NCBI RefSeq assembly: GCF_039392895.1
Contig: NZ_CP135027.1
Span: 372,001-436,000 of the forward strand
Source: Buchnera aphidicola (Mindarus keteleerifoliae)
Lineage (GTDB): Bacteria; Pseudomonadota; Gammaproteobacteria; Enterobacterales; Enterobacteriaceae
Length of the DNA: 64,000 bases
Direction of reading: 5' to 3'
Of the stretch, positions 1 to 8,759 are shown piece after piece. Within the stretch, counting starts at the first letter, position 1, and each line of letters starts with the position of its first letter. The notes beneath the pieces are model-generated. The model saw only the letters and a program-made list of their open reading frames with translations. It did not search any database and had not been told where the DNA came from. Both the position numbers and the translations under genes were made by a program.

Positions 1-1
1 G

Positions 2-166
<165 letters not shown>

Positions 167-199
167 AAAACATTTTTTATTTAAAATAGACATGCCGTT

Positions 200-232
200 C
201 TGCTATTTATTTAATATAAATAGCAGTTTTTT
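200..232 (+). terminator. Rho-independent terminator of eno
   Basis: A perfect 10-bp inverted repeat (CTGCTATTTA at 200-209, TAAATAGCAG at 217-226) encloses a 7-base loop and is followed at once by six T residues (227-232). It lies 34 bases after the eno stop codon and before queE. It is the best canonical terminator in the window. Confidence 0.8.
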
Positions 233-301
233 ATAAAAATAAATTAATTTATTTTTATATTTTTTTTAACTTATTATTTATTTAGGATAAAAATTAGACT
301 A

Positions 302-970
302 ATGAAATATCCAATTAATGAAATATACGAAACTATACAAGGAGAAGGATTCTATGCCGGACAACCTTCTATTTTTATCCGAATACAAGGTTGTCCTATT
401 CATTGTAGTTGGTGCGATACTAAATATACATGGAATTTATTAAAACAAAATGAAACTGATACTGAAAATGTAATTAACAAAAAAAAATCAACGAAAAATT
501 GGGCTTTTTTTAATGTCTTTGACATCATTAATATCATTCAAAAACGTCGATGGAAATCAAACCATATAGTTATAACAGGCGGCGAACCTTGTATTTTTAA
601 TCTTACTTTTCTTACTAAAAAACTAGAAAAAATGGGATATTCCTGTCAGATTGAAACTAGTGGAACGTATACTATTTATTGTTCTAAAAAAACCTGGGTA
701 ACAGTATCTCCTAAAATAAATTTTTCTAATAAAATAATCAAAAACTCTATTCTTAGAGCCAATGAAATTAAATATCCTGTGTTAAAAAATACTGACATAT
801 CCGAATTAGAAATTCTTTTAAAAAATTCAAAAAATGATCTTAAATCTAAATTAATTTTTTTACAACCTGTTGATCAAAATAAAAAAGCTACTGAACTTTG
901 TATTAAATTATGCTTAATAAAAAACTGGAGATTATCAATACAAATACAAAAATATTTGATGATTCCTTAA
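302..970 (+). CDS. queE: 7-carboxy-7-deazaguanine synthase QueE (radical SAM)
   Basis: A 222-residue protein, almost exactly the length of E. coli QueE. It carries the radical-SAM cysteine motif C31-x3-C35-x2-C38 (CPIHCSWC) after the family N-terminus NEIYETIQGEG, and an ITGGEP motif further on. QueE rearranges 6-carboxy-tetrahydropterin to 7-carboxy-7-deazaguanine in the preQ0/queuosine pathway. It is convergent with queD (the preceding pathway step), with only six bases between the two stop codons. Other queuosine genes are not in the window. Confidence 0.95.
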   Translation: MKYPINEIYETIQGEGFYAGQPSIFIRIQGCPIHCSWCDTKYTWNLLKQNETDTENVINKKKSTKNWAFFNVFDIINIIQKRRWKSNHIVITGGEPCIFNLTFLTKKLEKMGYSCQIETSGTYTIYCSKKTWVTVSPKINFSNKIIKNSILRANEIKYPVLKNTDISELEILLKNSKNDLKSKLIFLQPVDQNKKATELCIKLCLIKNWRLSIQIQKYLMIP

Positions 971-976
971 TGTTTT

Positions 977-1336
977 TTATTCTTTATAAATACATCCAGA
1001 TTCAAAAGTTTCATTAATTTTAACTAAATATAATGCATTTAACCGAGGTTTTAATTTTTTCCAAATCCATCTAGATAATATTTCTACAGTAGGATTTTCT
1101 AAGCCCTTTATTACATTGAGATAAGAATGATTTAACTGCAATCTAATAGGTTTAAATGCATTATCTATTTCATCATAATCAATTACCATACCTGTCTCTT
1201 CATTAATTTTACCTTTTACATATATACGAACTAAAAAAGAATGACCATGCAAAAAATAGCATTTATGTTCTTTTTTAACATAAGGTAACTTATGTGCAGC
1301 TTCAAATCGAAAGTTTCTAAATAAAGTAGTACTCAT
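977..1336 (-). CDS. queD: 6-carboxy-5,6,7,8-tetrahydropterin synthase QueD
   Basis: A 119-residue member of the PTPS family, close to the E. coli QueD length. The zinc histidines are visible as H15 (EAAHK) and H30/H32 (LHGHS), and the catalytic cysteine is C26 (HKC). The NPTVEIL and GCIYKE elements near the C-terminus also match. It makes 6-carboxy-tetrahydropterin, the substrate of QueE encoded on the opposite strand. The E. coli motif LDHHYLN reads LNHSYLN here, so one family His is replaced by Ser. Confidence 0.95.
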   Translation of the reverse strand: MSTTLFRNFRFEAAHKLPYVKKEHKCYFLHGHSFLVRIYVKGKINEETGMVIDYDEIDNAFKPIRLQLNHSYLNVIKGLENPTVEILSRWIWKKLKPRLNALYLVKINETFESGCIYKE

Positions 1337-1517
1337 TATTAGTTTTCTCTAAAAAATTATGATAATTTTTAATTGATTTATTTTTAAATTTCATTCATAT
1401 GTTATGCTTATTTCTACATATATTTGATGAATATATTATATAAAAAATAAACTTTAAAATATTTTTTATTTGTACAAAATTGTTTTCTAAAAAATTTACG
1501 ACGTATTTTTGTAAAAA

Positions 1518-1760
1518 ATCTAATTAAATAAATGTTAAATATTTAGCCATTTTATTCAAAATAAACACTTAATTTATCAATACGATTTATGATATTTTTA
1601 TTTCTTCAATTCAATTTAAAATTTTTTTATCATTAATTACATTTATTTACTTATATAAAAATAATTAATCAATCCATTTTTTCTAAACTAAATAGGAGTT
1701 TAAAACCAAAAAAAATTAATAATATTAAAAATAACTTAACTATTAAAAAAACCTTCTCAT
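1518..1760 (-). pseudogene. ftsB: Eroded ftsB (cell-division protein) pseudogene
   Basis: The 438 bases between cysC and queD hold no intact gene. Read on the minus strand after a candidate ATG at 1760, they give KLFLILL, then LLFSLE, then KNGLINY. This follows FtsB (KLTLLLL ... KNGIHDY) almost residue for residue. The match needs one added base in the T7 run near 1745-1751 and one in the T6 run at 1677-1682 (plus-strand view). Further stops follow. A weaker echo of the FtsB C-terminus (ELSM...TFYRL) lies near 1520-1560. Position and strand agree with E. coli, where ftsB lies downstream of cysDNC. The call rests on eye alignment and synteny. Confidence 0.6.
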
Positions 1761-1774
1761 ATATAAAAAGTTAT

Positions 1775-2380
1775 TTAATTAACATTTTTAAGAAAAATTT
1801 TATTTTTAATAAAAAAAAATATTTTTTTTAATATGATTTCTAGAGACTCTTCTCCATTTATGTGTAAATCTGGAGATTTTGGAGGTTCGTAACTGGAATC
1901 AAATCCTGTAAAATTATCAATTTTTTTATAAACGTTTTGTTTATACAATCCTTTTGGATCTCTTAATTTACATATTTCAAAAGGTGTATCGACAAAAATC
2001 TCTATGTAATTTTTTACCCCTATAATATTTTTAATTGCAATTCTATCTTTTTCATATGGTGTTATAAGAGCACATAACACTACTAATCCTGCTTCAAGCA
2101 TTAACTTGGAAACTTCAGCCACCCTACGAACATTTTCAGTTCTATCCTTATTACTAAAAGCAAGATCACTACACAAACCTAACCGCAAGTTATCTCCATC
2201 TAACAAATAAGTCTTGATCCTTTGTTTATATAAAATATTTTCTAAACTTCCAGCAATAGTAGATTTTCCTGAACCGGATAATCCTGTAAACCATAATACT
2301 TTTGAATTATGTTTGTTTGAAAGTTCTCTTTTTTTTCTACTAATAATATGTTTTTGAAAAAAAATATTTTTTTGATTCAT
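1775..2380 (-). CDS. cysC: Adenylylsulfate (APS) kinase CysC
   Basis: A 201-residue protein matching E. coli CysC end to end. It has the P-loop GLSGSGKST at residues 33-41, the LLDGDN element, and the downstream motifs DRTENVRRV, DTPFEIC, RDPKGLY and FTGFDSSYE. It phosphorylates APS to PAPS, the second activation step of sulfate assimilation. It is the last gene of the minus-strand operon cysJ-I-H-G-D-N-C and starts 27 bases after the cysN stop. Confidence 0.97.
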   Translation of the reverse strand: MNQKNIFFQKHIISRKKRELSNKHNSKVLWFTGLSGSGKSTIAGSLENILYKQRIKTYLLDGDNLRLGLCSDLAFSNKDRTENVRRVAEVSKLMLEAGLVVLCALITPYEKDRIAIKNIIGVKNYIEIFVDTPFEICKLRDPKGLYKQNVYKKIDNFTGFDSSYEPPKSPDLHINGEESLEIILKKIFFFIKNKIFLKNVN

Positions 2381-2407
2381 ATATTTTATACTACTTTTAT
2401 AAATTAA

Positions 2408-3835
2408 CTAAAAAATGTTTTTTATCCCCCAATGAGGAAAATGTTTAGATATTAAAGAACGTAATTCTAATTCAAAGTTATTGTTTAAAAAATTTTCTTT
2501 TATATTTTCTTTTTCTTTTTTTAAACCCTCAAATATACCTGCAGCAACAGTATTATTATTCAATAAATCAATAAAAATCATACTTCCCATAATTTTATTT
2601 TTTCTAAAACTATCAAAAAAAACAGGTTCTTCAACCATAATTTCTATTAATCCTATTTCATTTAGAATAAGTTGATCAGATTTATTTTTTTTTAGTGATT
2701 TTATATTTATTTTATAAACAATATTCTTAACGAAGGCTCTTACTTTTTTAGTTGCAGTTTTTACATTATAAATTTTTCCAGCAACTATTGGATCTTTAGA
2801 CATTGATATAAGCTTAACAAAAATATTTTTTTTCGAAAATATTGAAGAAGATGAATCTACGAATAAGTCTCCTCTACTTATATCAATATTTTCTTTTAAT
2901 AAAACAGTAACACTTTGACCGGCATTTGCTTGAACTAAGTTATCATCATATGTAACTATTTTTGAAACTGTGGCAAAAATATTAGAAGGGAAAATTTTAA
3001 TTTTCTGTCCTACTGATATTGAGCCTTCAACTATTGTTCCCGAATAACCTCTAAAATTTGTATTAGATCTATTAACACATTGAACAGGAAATCTTAAATT
3101 TTTTTCTATGTTATTTATCTTAGTTCTTTTTATAGTTTCTAAAAAATCTAATAAAGAGGGACCTTTATACCAATCAATTAAAAATTTATTACTAACTATA
3201 TTAATCCCTAATAATGCAGAAATTGGAATAAAAAATACATTTAATTCAATTGAGAGTTTTTTTATAAAAATCGAAAATTCTTCTTTTATTTTTTTAAAAA
3301 TATTTTTTTCATAATTTACTAAATCCATTTTATTAATAGCAATAATTAAATATTTTATTCCGAAAATAGAATTAATAAAAAAATGCCTATATGTTTGCTC
3401 TGAAAGACCTTTTTTTGCATCTACAAGAATAATTGATAAATCACATTTTGATGCTCCTGTCACCATATTACACGTGTACTCTTTATGTCCTGGTGTATCA
3501 GCCATGATAAATTTTCTTTTTTCTGTAGAAAAATATCTATAAGCTACATCAATTGTTATCCCTTGTTCTCTTTCTGATTGTAATCCGTCCACTAACAATG
3601 CAAAATCTAATTTGTTTCCTTGAGTTCCATGCTTTTTACTATCTTTAGACAACAATTCTAATTGATCATCATAAACTTGATTTGTATCATACAACAATCG
3701 ACCTATCAGAGTACTTTTTCCATCATCTACACTACCACATGTTAAAAATCTAAAAATATCTTTATCTTTATTACAAAAAAACCACTTTTTTTTACTAAAA
3801 TCATTTTTATTATTAATATCTGTTTCTTTTTTCAT
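2408..3835 (-). CDS. cysN: Sulfate adenylyltransferase subunit 1 (GTPase) CysN
   Basis: The large GTP-binding subunit of ATP sulfurylase. It shows the G1 motif GSVDDGKST, the effector region REQGITIDVAYRYF, DTPGHKEYT (G3) and NKMDLV (G4), followed by EF-Tu-like beta-barrel domains and the C-terminal HFPHWG. The ATG at 3835 gives 475 residues, the same as E. coli. The open frame extends to a TTG at 3847, which would add only four residues directly after the cysD stop. CysN couples GTP hydrolysis to APS formation by CysD. Confidence 0.96.
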   Translation of the reverse strand: MKKETDINNKNDFSKKKWFFCNKDKDIFRFLTCGSVDDGKSTLIGRLLYDTNQVYDDQLELLSKDSKKHGTQGNKLDFALLVDGLQSEREQGITIDVAYRYFSTEKRKFIMADTPGHKEYTCNMVTGASKCDLSIILVDAKKGLSEQTYRHFFINSIFGIKYLIIAINKMDLVNYEKNIFKKIKEEFSIFIKKLSIELNVFFIPISALLGINIVSNKFLIDWYKGPSLLDFLETIKRTKINNIEKNLRFPVQCVNRSNTNFRGYSGTIVEGSISVGQKIKIFPSNIFATVSKIVTYDDNLVQANAGQSVTVLLKENIDISRGDLFVDSSSSIFSKKNIFVKLISMSKDPIVAGKIYNVKTATKKVRAFVKNIVYKINIKSLKKNKSDQLILNEIGLIEIMVEEPVFFDSFRKNKIMGSMIFIDLLNNNTVAAGIFEGLKKEKENIKENFLNNNFELELRSLISKHFPHWGIKNIF

Positions 3836-3847
3836 TTCAATACCCAA

Positions 3848-4756
3848 CTAAAAATAACCTTGTCGTTTTTTTAATTCCATAGAACTAGATCGATCATGAT
3901 CTATTAATCTTCCAGTTCTTTCACTAGTTCTAGAAAATGTCATTTCTTTAATAATATCAAAAACATTTTTTGCATTAGATTTTATTGCTGAAGTAAAAGG
4001 CCAGCAGCCTAATGTCCGAAATCTAACATTTTTAATTTCTATTTTTTCATTAGACTTTATCTCTATTCGATCATCTTCAACTGAAATTAACTTTTCATTC
4101 CTATTTAAAATTGATCTTTTTTTAGAAAAATATAAAGGGACAACTTTTATATCTTCTAAAAAAATATACTCCCAAACATCTAACTCTGTCCAATTAGACA
4201 AAGGAAATATTCTCATACTTTCTGAAAAATTAATTTGTCCATTATAAATGTTCCATAATTCGGGTCTTTGCTTTTTTGGATCCCATTTATGAAAACTATC
4301 TCTAAAAGAATAAACTCGTTCTTTAGATCTTGATCTTTCTTCATCTCTTCTAGCACCACCAAAAGCAGCATCTATATTATATTTCTTTATAGCTTTTTTT
4401 AATGCTTCAGTCTTCATAATACTAGTAAATTTATCACTACCATGAACAAAAGGGTTAATATTTAATTTTATTCCTTCTGAATTTGTATAAATGATCAAAT
4501 CTAAATTTAATTCTTTGACTATTTGATCTCTAAATTCATACATTTCTTTAAATTTCCATCCAGTATCTACATGTAATAAAGGAAATGGAATTTTTCCTGG
4601 AAAAAAAGCTTTTTTCGCTAAATGTAGCATAACTGAAGAATCTTTCCCTATAGAATATAACATAACAGGATTTTCAAACTCTGAAAATGCTTCTCGAATA
4701 ATAAAAATGCTTTCAGCTTCTAATTCAGACAAATAAGAGAACAACTTTCTTTTCAT
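3848..4756 (-). CDS. cysD: Sulfate adenylyltransferase subunit 2 CysD
   Basis: A 302-residue protein, the E. coli CysD length. It has the PP-loop signature [13 protein letters not shown], then [46 protein letters not shown] and the GCWPFT motif with the RLIDHD tail. It forms adenylyl sulfate from ATP and sulfate together with CysN. The stop codon is followed after 12 bases by the preferred cysN ATG. Confidence 0.97.
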   Translation of the reverse strand: MKRKLFSYLSELEAESIFIIREAFSEFENPVMLYSIGKDSSVMLHLAKKAFFPGKIPFPLLHVDTGWKFKEMYEFRDQIVKELNLDLIIYTNSEGIKLNINPFVHGSDKFTSIMKTEALKKAIKKYNIDAAFGGARRDEERSRSKERVYSFRDSFHKWDPKKQRPELWNIYNGQINFSESMRIFPLSNWTELDVWEYIFLEDIKVVPLYFSKKRSILNRNEKLISVEDDRIEIKSNEKIEIKNVRFRTLGCWPFTSAIKSNAKNVFDIIKEMTFSRTSERTGRLIDHDRSSSMELKKRQGYF

Positions 4757-4795
4757 TTCACCCCTTTTTTATATTTTAAAAAAAAATAAATATAT

Positions 4796-6196
4796 TTAAA
4801 GCAAACTATTCTGATTAGTATCTGATTTAAACCATGATAAATTTTTAGATAAAGAAACTACTTTTCCAAGAATTAATAATGTTGGGCTTTTCATTAAAAA
4901 TAATAAACTTTTAAGATTTTTAAAAATTCCAATAACAGTTTTTTGATTTAAAGTAGTTCCTTGTTCTATTAAAGCTATAGGCATATCTAAAGGATAATCA
5001 TTAGCTTTTAATTCATCAAAAATATAAGTAGATTGTAATCTAGGCATATATATAACTATGGTATAATTTTTTAATCTTGATATAGATTTCCAATTTTGTT
5101 TGCCTTCTATTTCATTTTTTTTGCATCCATTTATAATAATTATACCACTAGAATAATTTCTATGCGTTAATGGTATTCCGGCATATGAAGAAACTCCTAT
5201 AGCTGATGTTATACCTGGAATTACCTGGAAATTAATTTTAAACTTTTTAGCTACTTCTAATTCTTCTCCTCCTCTACCAAAAATAAACGGATCCCCTCCC
5301 TTTAAACGAACAACTTTTTTTCCTTTTTTAGCCATTTTAATTAATATTAGATTAATTTCTTCTTGTGAAATACATAATTTTTTTGCTTCTTTTCCTACAT
5401 AAATTTTTTTAGCATCTTTTCGAATCAATGACAAAATTTCAGAACTCACTAAATTATCGTACAAAACTACATCGGCTTTTTGAATGACTTGTAACCCTTT
5501 TAAGGTTAATAAACCACCGTCCCCTGGACCTGCTCCTACCAAAGAAATTTCACCTTTAATTACTTTTTTTCGTTTAATTTCATTATTTAATACTTTAATA
5601 GCTTTTTTAAAATTTCCATTTAAAACGTGATTAACAAACATTCCTTCAAAAATTTTTTCCCAAAAATGGCGACGATAAATACTTTTTTTAAATTTTAATT
5701 TAACATGAGATCTCCATTTTTGAGCTAACAAAGCCGATTTTCCTAAATTCATCGGTAACGTAGATTCTATCTTTTCTTTGATCATTTTAGTTAATACAGG
5801 TGCTGTTCCTCCAGAAGAAACAGCTACTATTATTGGAAACCGTTCTACTATGGAAGGAAAAATAAAAGTGCACTTAGAACGATCATCAACAACATTAACT
5901 AATATTTTTTTTTGTTTTGTTTTTTCATATATATATTTATTTAAAGAATTATTATCTGTTGCAACAATAACCAAAAAAATTTTTTTTAATTGATTTTCAA
6001 AAAAATTAGTATCTATCCAATCAATTTTTTTTTCTCTATGTAATTTAATTAAATTATTAGAAATTTTTCTAGATACAACTATTATTTGAGCATTCATTTT
6101 AATTAAAAAAAAAATTTTTCTAACAGCAATTTTACCTGCTCCTACAAACAAAACTTTTTTATTATCTAAATTTATAAAACAAGGAAAATAATTCAC
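4796..6196 (-). CDS. cysG: Siroheme synthase CysG (trifunctional)
   Basis: A 466-residue fusion of a precorrin-2 dehydrogenase/ferrochelatase module and a uroporphyrinogen-III methyltransferase. The N-terminal NAD site reads VLFVGAGKIAVRK, followed by the AVSSGGTAPVL active-site region. The C-terminal SUMT module has LVGAGPGDGGLLTLKG, VRLKGGDPFIFGRGGEE and the PGITSAIG and GIPLTHR elements. The start is a GTG at 6196; it aligns with the E. coli N-terminus and no better ATG exists. Siroheme is the cofactor of the CysI sulfite reductase encoded two genes upstream. Confidence 0.96.
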   Translation of the reverse strand: MNYFPCFINLDNKKVLFVGAGKIAVRKIFFLIKMNAQIIVVSRKISNNLIKLHREKKIDWIDTNFFENQLKKIFLVIVATDNNSLNKYIYEKTKQKKILVNVVDDRSKCTFIFPSIVERFPIIVAVSSGGTAPVLTKMIKEKIESTLPMNLGKSALLAQKWRSHVKLKFKKSIYRRHFWEKIFEGMFVNHVLNGNFKKAIKVLNNEIKRKKVIKGEISLVGAGPGDGGLLTLKGLQVIQKADVVLYDNLVSSEILSLIRKDAKKIYVGKEAKKLCISQEEINLILIKMAKKGKKVVRLKGGDPFIFGRGGEELEVAKKFKINFQVIPGITSAIGVSSYAGIPLTHRNYSSGIIIINGCKKNEIEGKQNWKSISRLKNYTIVIYMPRLQSTYIFDELKANDYPLDMPIALIEQGTTLNQKTVIGIFKNLKSLLFLMKSPTLLILGKVVSLSKNLSWFKSDTNQNSLL

Positions 6197-6291
6197 AAGT
6201 ACCTTAAGAAATCAAAAATATTTTTCTTAATTTTACTTCAATTAAAAATTATAAGTAAAACATTTTTTCAATATTTTTTATAATAAATAAA

Positions 6292-7029
6292 TCATTTTAT
6301 ATGGTGTAAACCACATTCTCTTTTTAAACCAAAAAATCTAGTTTTTTCCTTAGATGTTCCTTTAACATATTTACTTGTCGTATGCACATCTCCAACAGAA
6401 ATATACCCTTTATTTAGTAAAGGATGATTAGGTAAATTATGATCTTTAATATAATTAAAAATTTTAAAATCAGACCAATCTAAAATTGGAAAAAATTTAA
6501 AAAAATCTTTTTTTATTTCTAAATAATTTAAATTATTCCTACTCTTAGATTGTTTTCTTCTTAATCCAGCTATCCACGTTCTTACCGAAAGATCTTTTAA
6601 AGCATATTTCATTGGTTTCACTTTATTAATAGAATTATATTTCTCTATACCTTTTATTCCTTTCTTCCATAATTTTCCATACCTACTTTCTTGCCAAGCT
6701 GGCGAAATACTAGCGCTATAGATTTTTATGTTTAAATTAAATTTTTTTGTCAATAGATCAATAAATTTATAAGTTTCTAAAAAAAAGTATCCTGTATCTA
6801 TTACTATAATGGGAATATCAGATTTTTGTTGAATAACTAAATGTAATAAAACTACCGATTGTATTCCAAAACTTGAAGATAAAACAAATTTATTAGATAA
6901 ATTCTTGAATGCCCAAGCAATTCTGTTCTCTGCAGATAATTTATTTAAAAAAACATTATTTTTTTTTAAATATTGATTTTTTTGATCTGAACTCCAATTC
7001 TGAACTTCTAAAAAATCTAATATTGACAT
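6292..7029 (-). CDS. cysH: PAPS reductase (thioredoxin-dependent) CysH
   Basis: Reduces PAPS to sulfite. The protein has [35 protein letters not shown] and the C-terminal ECGLH motif with the catalytic cysteine at residue 239, as in E. coli. The ATG at 7029 gives 245 residues, one more than E. coli. The frame extends upstream to a TTG at 7059 that would overlap cysI by 13 bases, and the homology starts only after the ATG, so I prefer 7029. Confidence 0.96.
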   Translation of the reverse strand: MSILDFLEVQNWSSDQKNQYLKKNNVFLNKLSAENRIAWAFKNLSNKFVLSSSFGIQSVVLLHLVIQQKSDIPIIVIDTGYFFLETYKFIDLLTKKFNLNIKIYSASISPAWQESRYGKLWKKGIKGIEKYNSINKVKPMKYALKDLSVRTWIAGLRRKQSKSRNNLNYLEIKKDFFKFFPILDWSDFKIFNYIKDHNLPNHPLLNKGYISVGDVHTTSKYVKGTSKEKTRFFGLKRECGLHHIK

Positions 7030-7046
7030 AATTAATAATTTTCCTT

Positions 7047-8759
7047 TTATTTCTTCCAAAAATTGCTAGGAAAGTTAGAAACATTCTTTATTATTTTAAC
7101 ACGAATTAAAAAATCTCCAAAACACTCATTAGATAGCCTCTCTAAAGACCATCGTTTAATCATAGGATTAATAACTTTTATAATTTTAGATAAACTATAA
7201 TTCTCTCGATATAATCTAGGTATTCTAGTACCTATTTTATTACCTCCTATATACAAATCATATCGATCTAATGATTTTCCTATTAAACCTATTTCTGCTA
7301 ACAAAGATCTAGCACATCCATTTGGACATCCGGTAATTCTAACTATAATAGTTTCTTCAACTAAATTATACTTTTCCATAATTTTATCTATTTTTTGAAT
7401 AAAAGAGGTTAAAACACGTTCCGCTTCAGCCATAGCTAACGGACAAGTTGGAAAAGAAACACACGCCATCGACATTTTTTGTAATTTTGAAATATCGTTT
7501 ATTTTCATATGTTCAAAAATAATCTTTTCTATATTGCTTTTATTTTTTTCTGAAATTCCATAAATAATTATGTTTTGATTAGCTGTAATCCTAAAATCCC
7601 CATCGTGTATAAGTGCTATTTTAAATAAACCTGACTTAATTTTTCTCTTATCTTCTATCAAACGTCCGTTTTCAATATATAAAGTATAATTCCATTTTTT
7701 ATTAATGTTTTGATTCCAACCAAATGAATCTCCTCTATTACTAAAAATATATGGTTTTATAACTTTAAATTTTGTTTTTGATCTGAATTCAACTTCAGCT
7801 ATAAATTTTTTTATTCCAAATTTATGTAATGTATAACGAGTTTTAGCGTTTTTTCTATTAACCCGATTTCCCCAATCTCGTTGAACTGTAACTATGCCTT
7901 CAAGTACTTTCAGTATGTCAGATAAATTTACAAAACCAAATTCCATGGCTAAAGAAGGCCATGTATTATGATTTTTATGTTCAATGGATAATCCCCCCCC
8001 TACTAATACGTTAAAACCTAATAATTCTTCATTTTTCGAAATTGCTATAAGTGCAATATCATTAGCATGAAAATCAACGTCGTTATTTGGAGGAATAGCT
8101 ATTGCTATCTTAAACTTTCTGGGAAGGTAAGTTTTTCCTAAAATAGGTTCCTTTTCATCAATAACTATCTTTTTTTTATCTAGCCAAATTTCAGCATAAG
8201 CGTTTGTTTTCGGTAAAAAATGTCTAGAAATTTTTTTAGCCCATTTATATGTAAATTTATGTATTGAAGAAACTGTTAAATCAGAAGTACATATAACATT
8301 TCTATTAACATCATTAGCAGTAGCAAATGAATCTAATCCTATTTTAGAAAGCATTTGATGAACTTTTTTTAAATCTTTTTTAAAAATTCCATGAAATTGA
8401 AATGTTTGACGATTAGTTAGTCGTATAGTTTTATAAATGGTATTTTCATTAGAAAATTTATCAATTTCTAACCATTGATATGGTTTAACAATTCCCCCTG
8501 GAATTCTACATCGCAACATCATAGCGTGACGAGGTTCTAACTTTTGGTCCATTCTCTCTTTTCGTATGTCCCTATCATCTTGTTGATACATTCCATGAAA
8601 TCGAATTAATGAATAATTGTCACCAGTAAAGCCATTGGTTATTGTATTTTTAAGATCTTTTAAGATAGTTCCTCTTAAATAATTACTATTATATTTTATT
8701 TTTTCTGCTTCACTAAATAAATTTTTAGTTAAATTATTTTTTTCTTTTTTTTGTTTCAT
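7047..8759 (-). CDS. cysI: Sulfite reductase hemoprotein beta subunit CysI
   Basis: A 570-residue protein, identical in length to E. coli CysI. The 4Fe-4S/siroheme cysteines are in CVSFPTC and GCPNGC near the C-terminus. [17 protein letters not shown] and the GGGLSIEH element are also present. It reduces sulfite to sulfide with six electrons from CysJ. Its ATG overlaps the cysJ stop by one base (TAATG), so the two are probably translationally coupled. The GGGLSIEH codons include a run of eight G residues (C8 on the plus strand at 7993-8000), unusual in so A+T-rich a gene. Confidence 0.97.
   Translation of the reverse strand: MKQKKEKNNLTKNLFSEAEKIKYNSNYLRGTILKDLKNTITNGFTGDNYSLIRFHGMYQQDDRDIRKERMDQKLEPRHAMMLRCRIPGGIVKPYQWLEIDKFSNENTIYKTIRLTNRQTFQFHGIFKKDLKKVHQMLSKIGLDSFATANDVNRNVICTSDLTVSSIHKFTYKWAKKISRHFLPKTNAYAEIWLDKKKIVIDEKEPILGKTYLPRKFKIAIAIPPNNDVDFHANDIALIAISKNEELLGFNVLVGGGLSIEHKNHNTWPSLAMEFGFVNLSDILKVLEGIVTVQRDWGNRVNRKNAKTRYTLHKFGIKKFIAEVEFRSKTKFKVIKPYIFSNRGDSFGWNQNINKKWNYTLYIENGRLIEDKRKIKSGLFKIALIHDGDFRITANQNIIIYGISEKNKSNIEKIIFEHMKINDISKLQKMSMACVSFPTCPLAMAEAERVLTSFIQKIDKIMEKYNLVEETIIVRITGCPNGCARSLLAEIGLIGKSLDRYDLYIGGNKIGTRIPRLYRENYSLSKIIKVINPMIKRWSLERLSNECFGDFLIRVKIIKNVSNFPSNFWKK

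Noticed and set aside
3108-3314. Opposite-strand open frames inside cysN and many other genes.
   Set aside because: They are low-complexity shadows of conserved genes with no ribosome sites or homology; A/T-rich lysine codons read as Phe-rich frames on the other strand.
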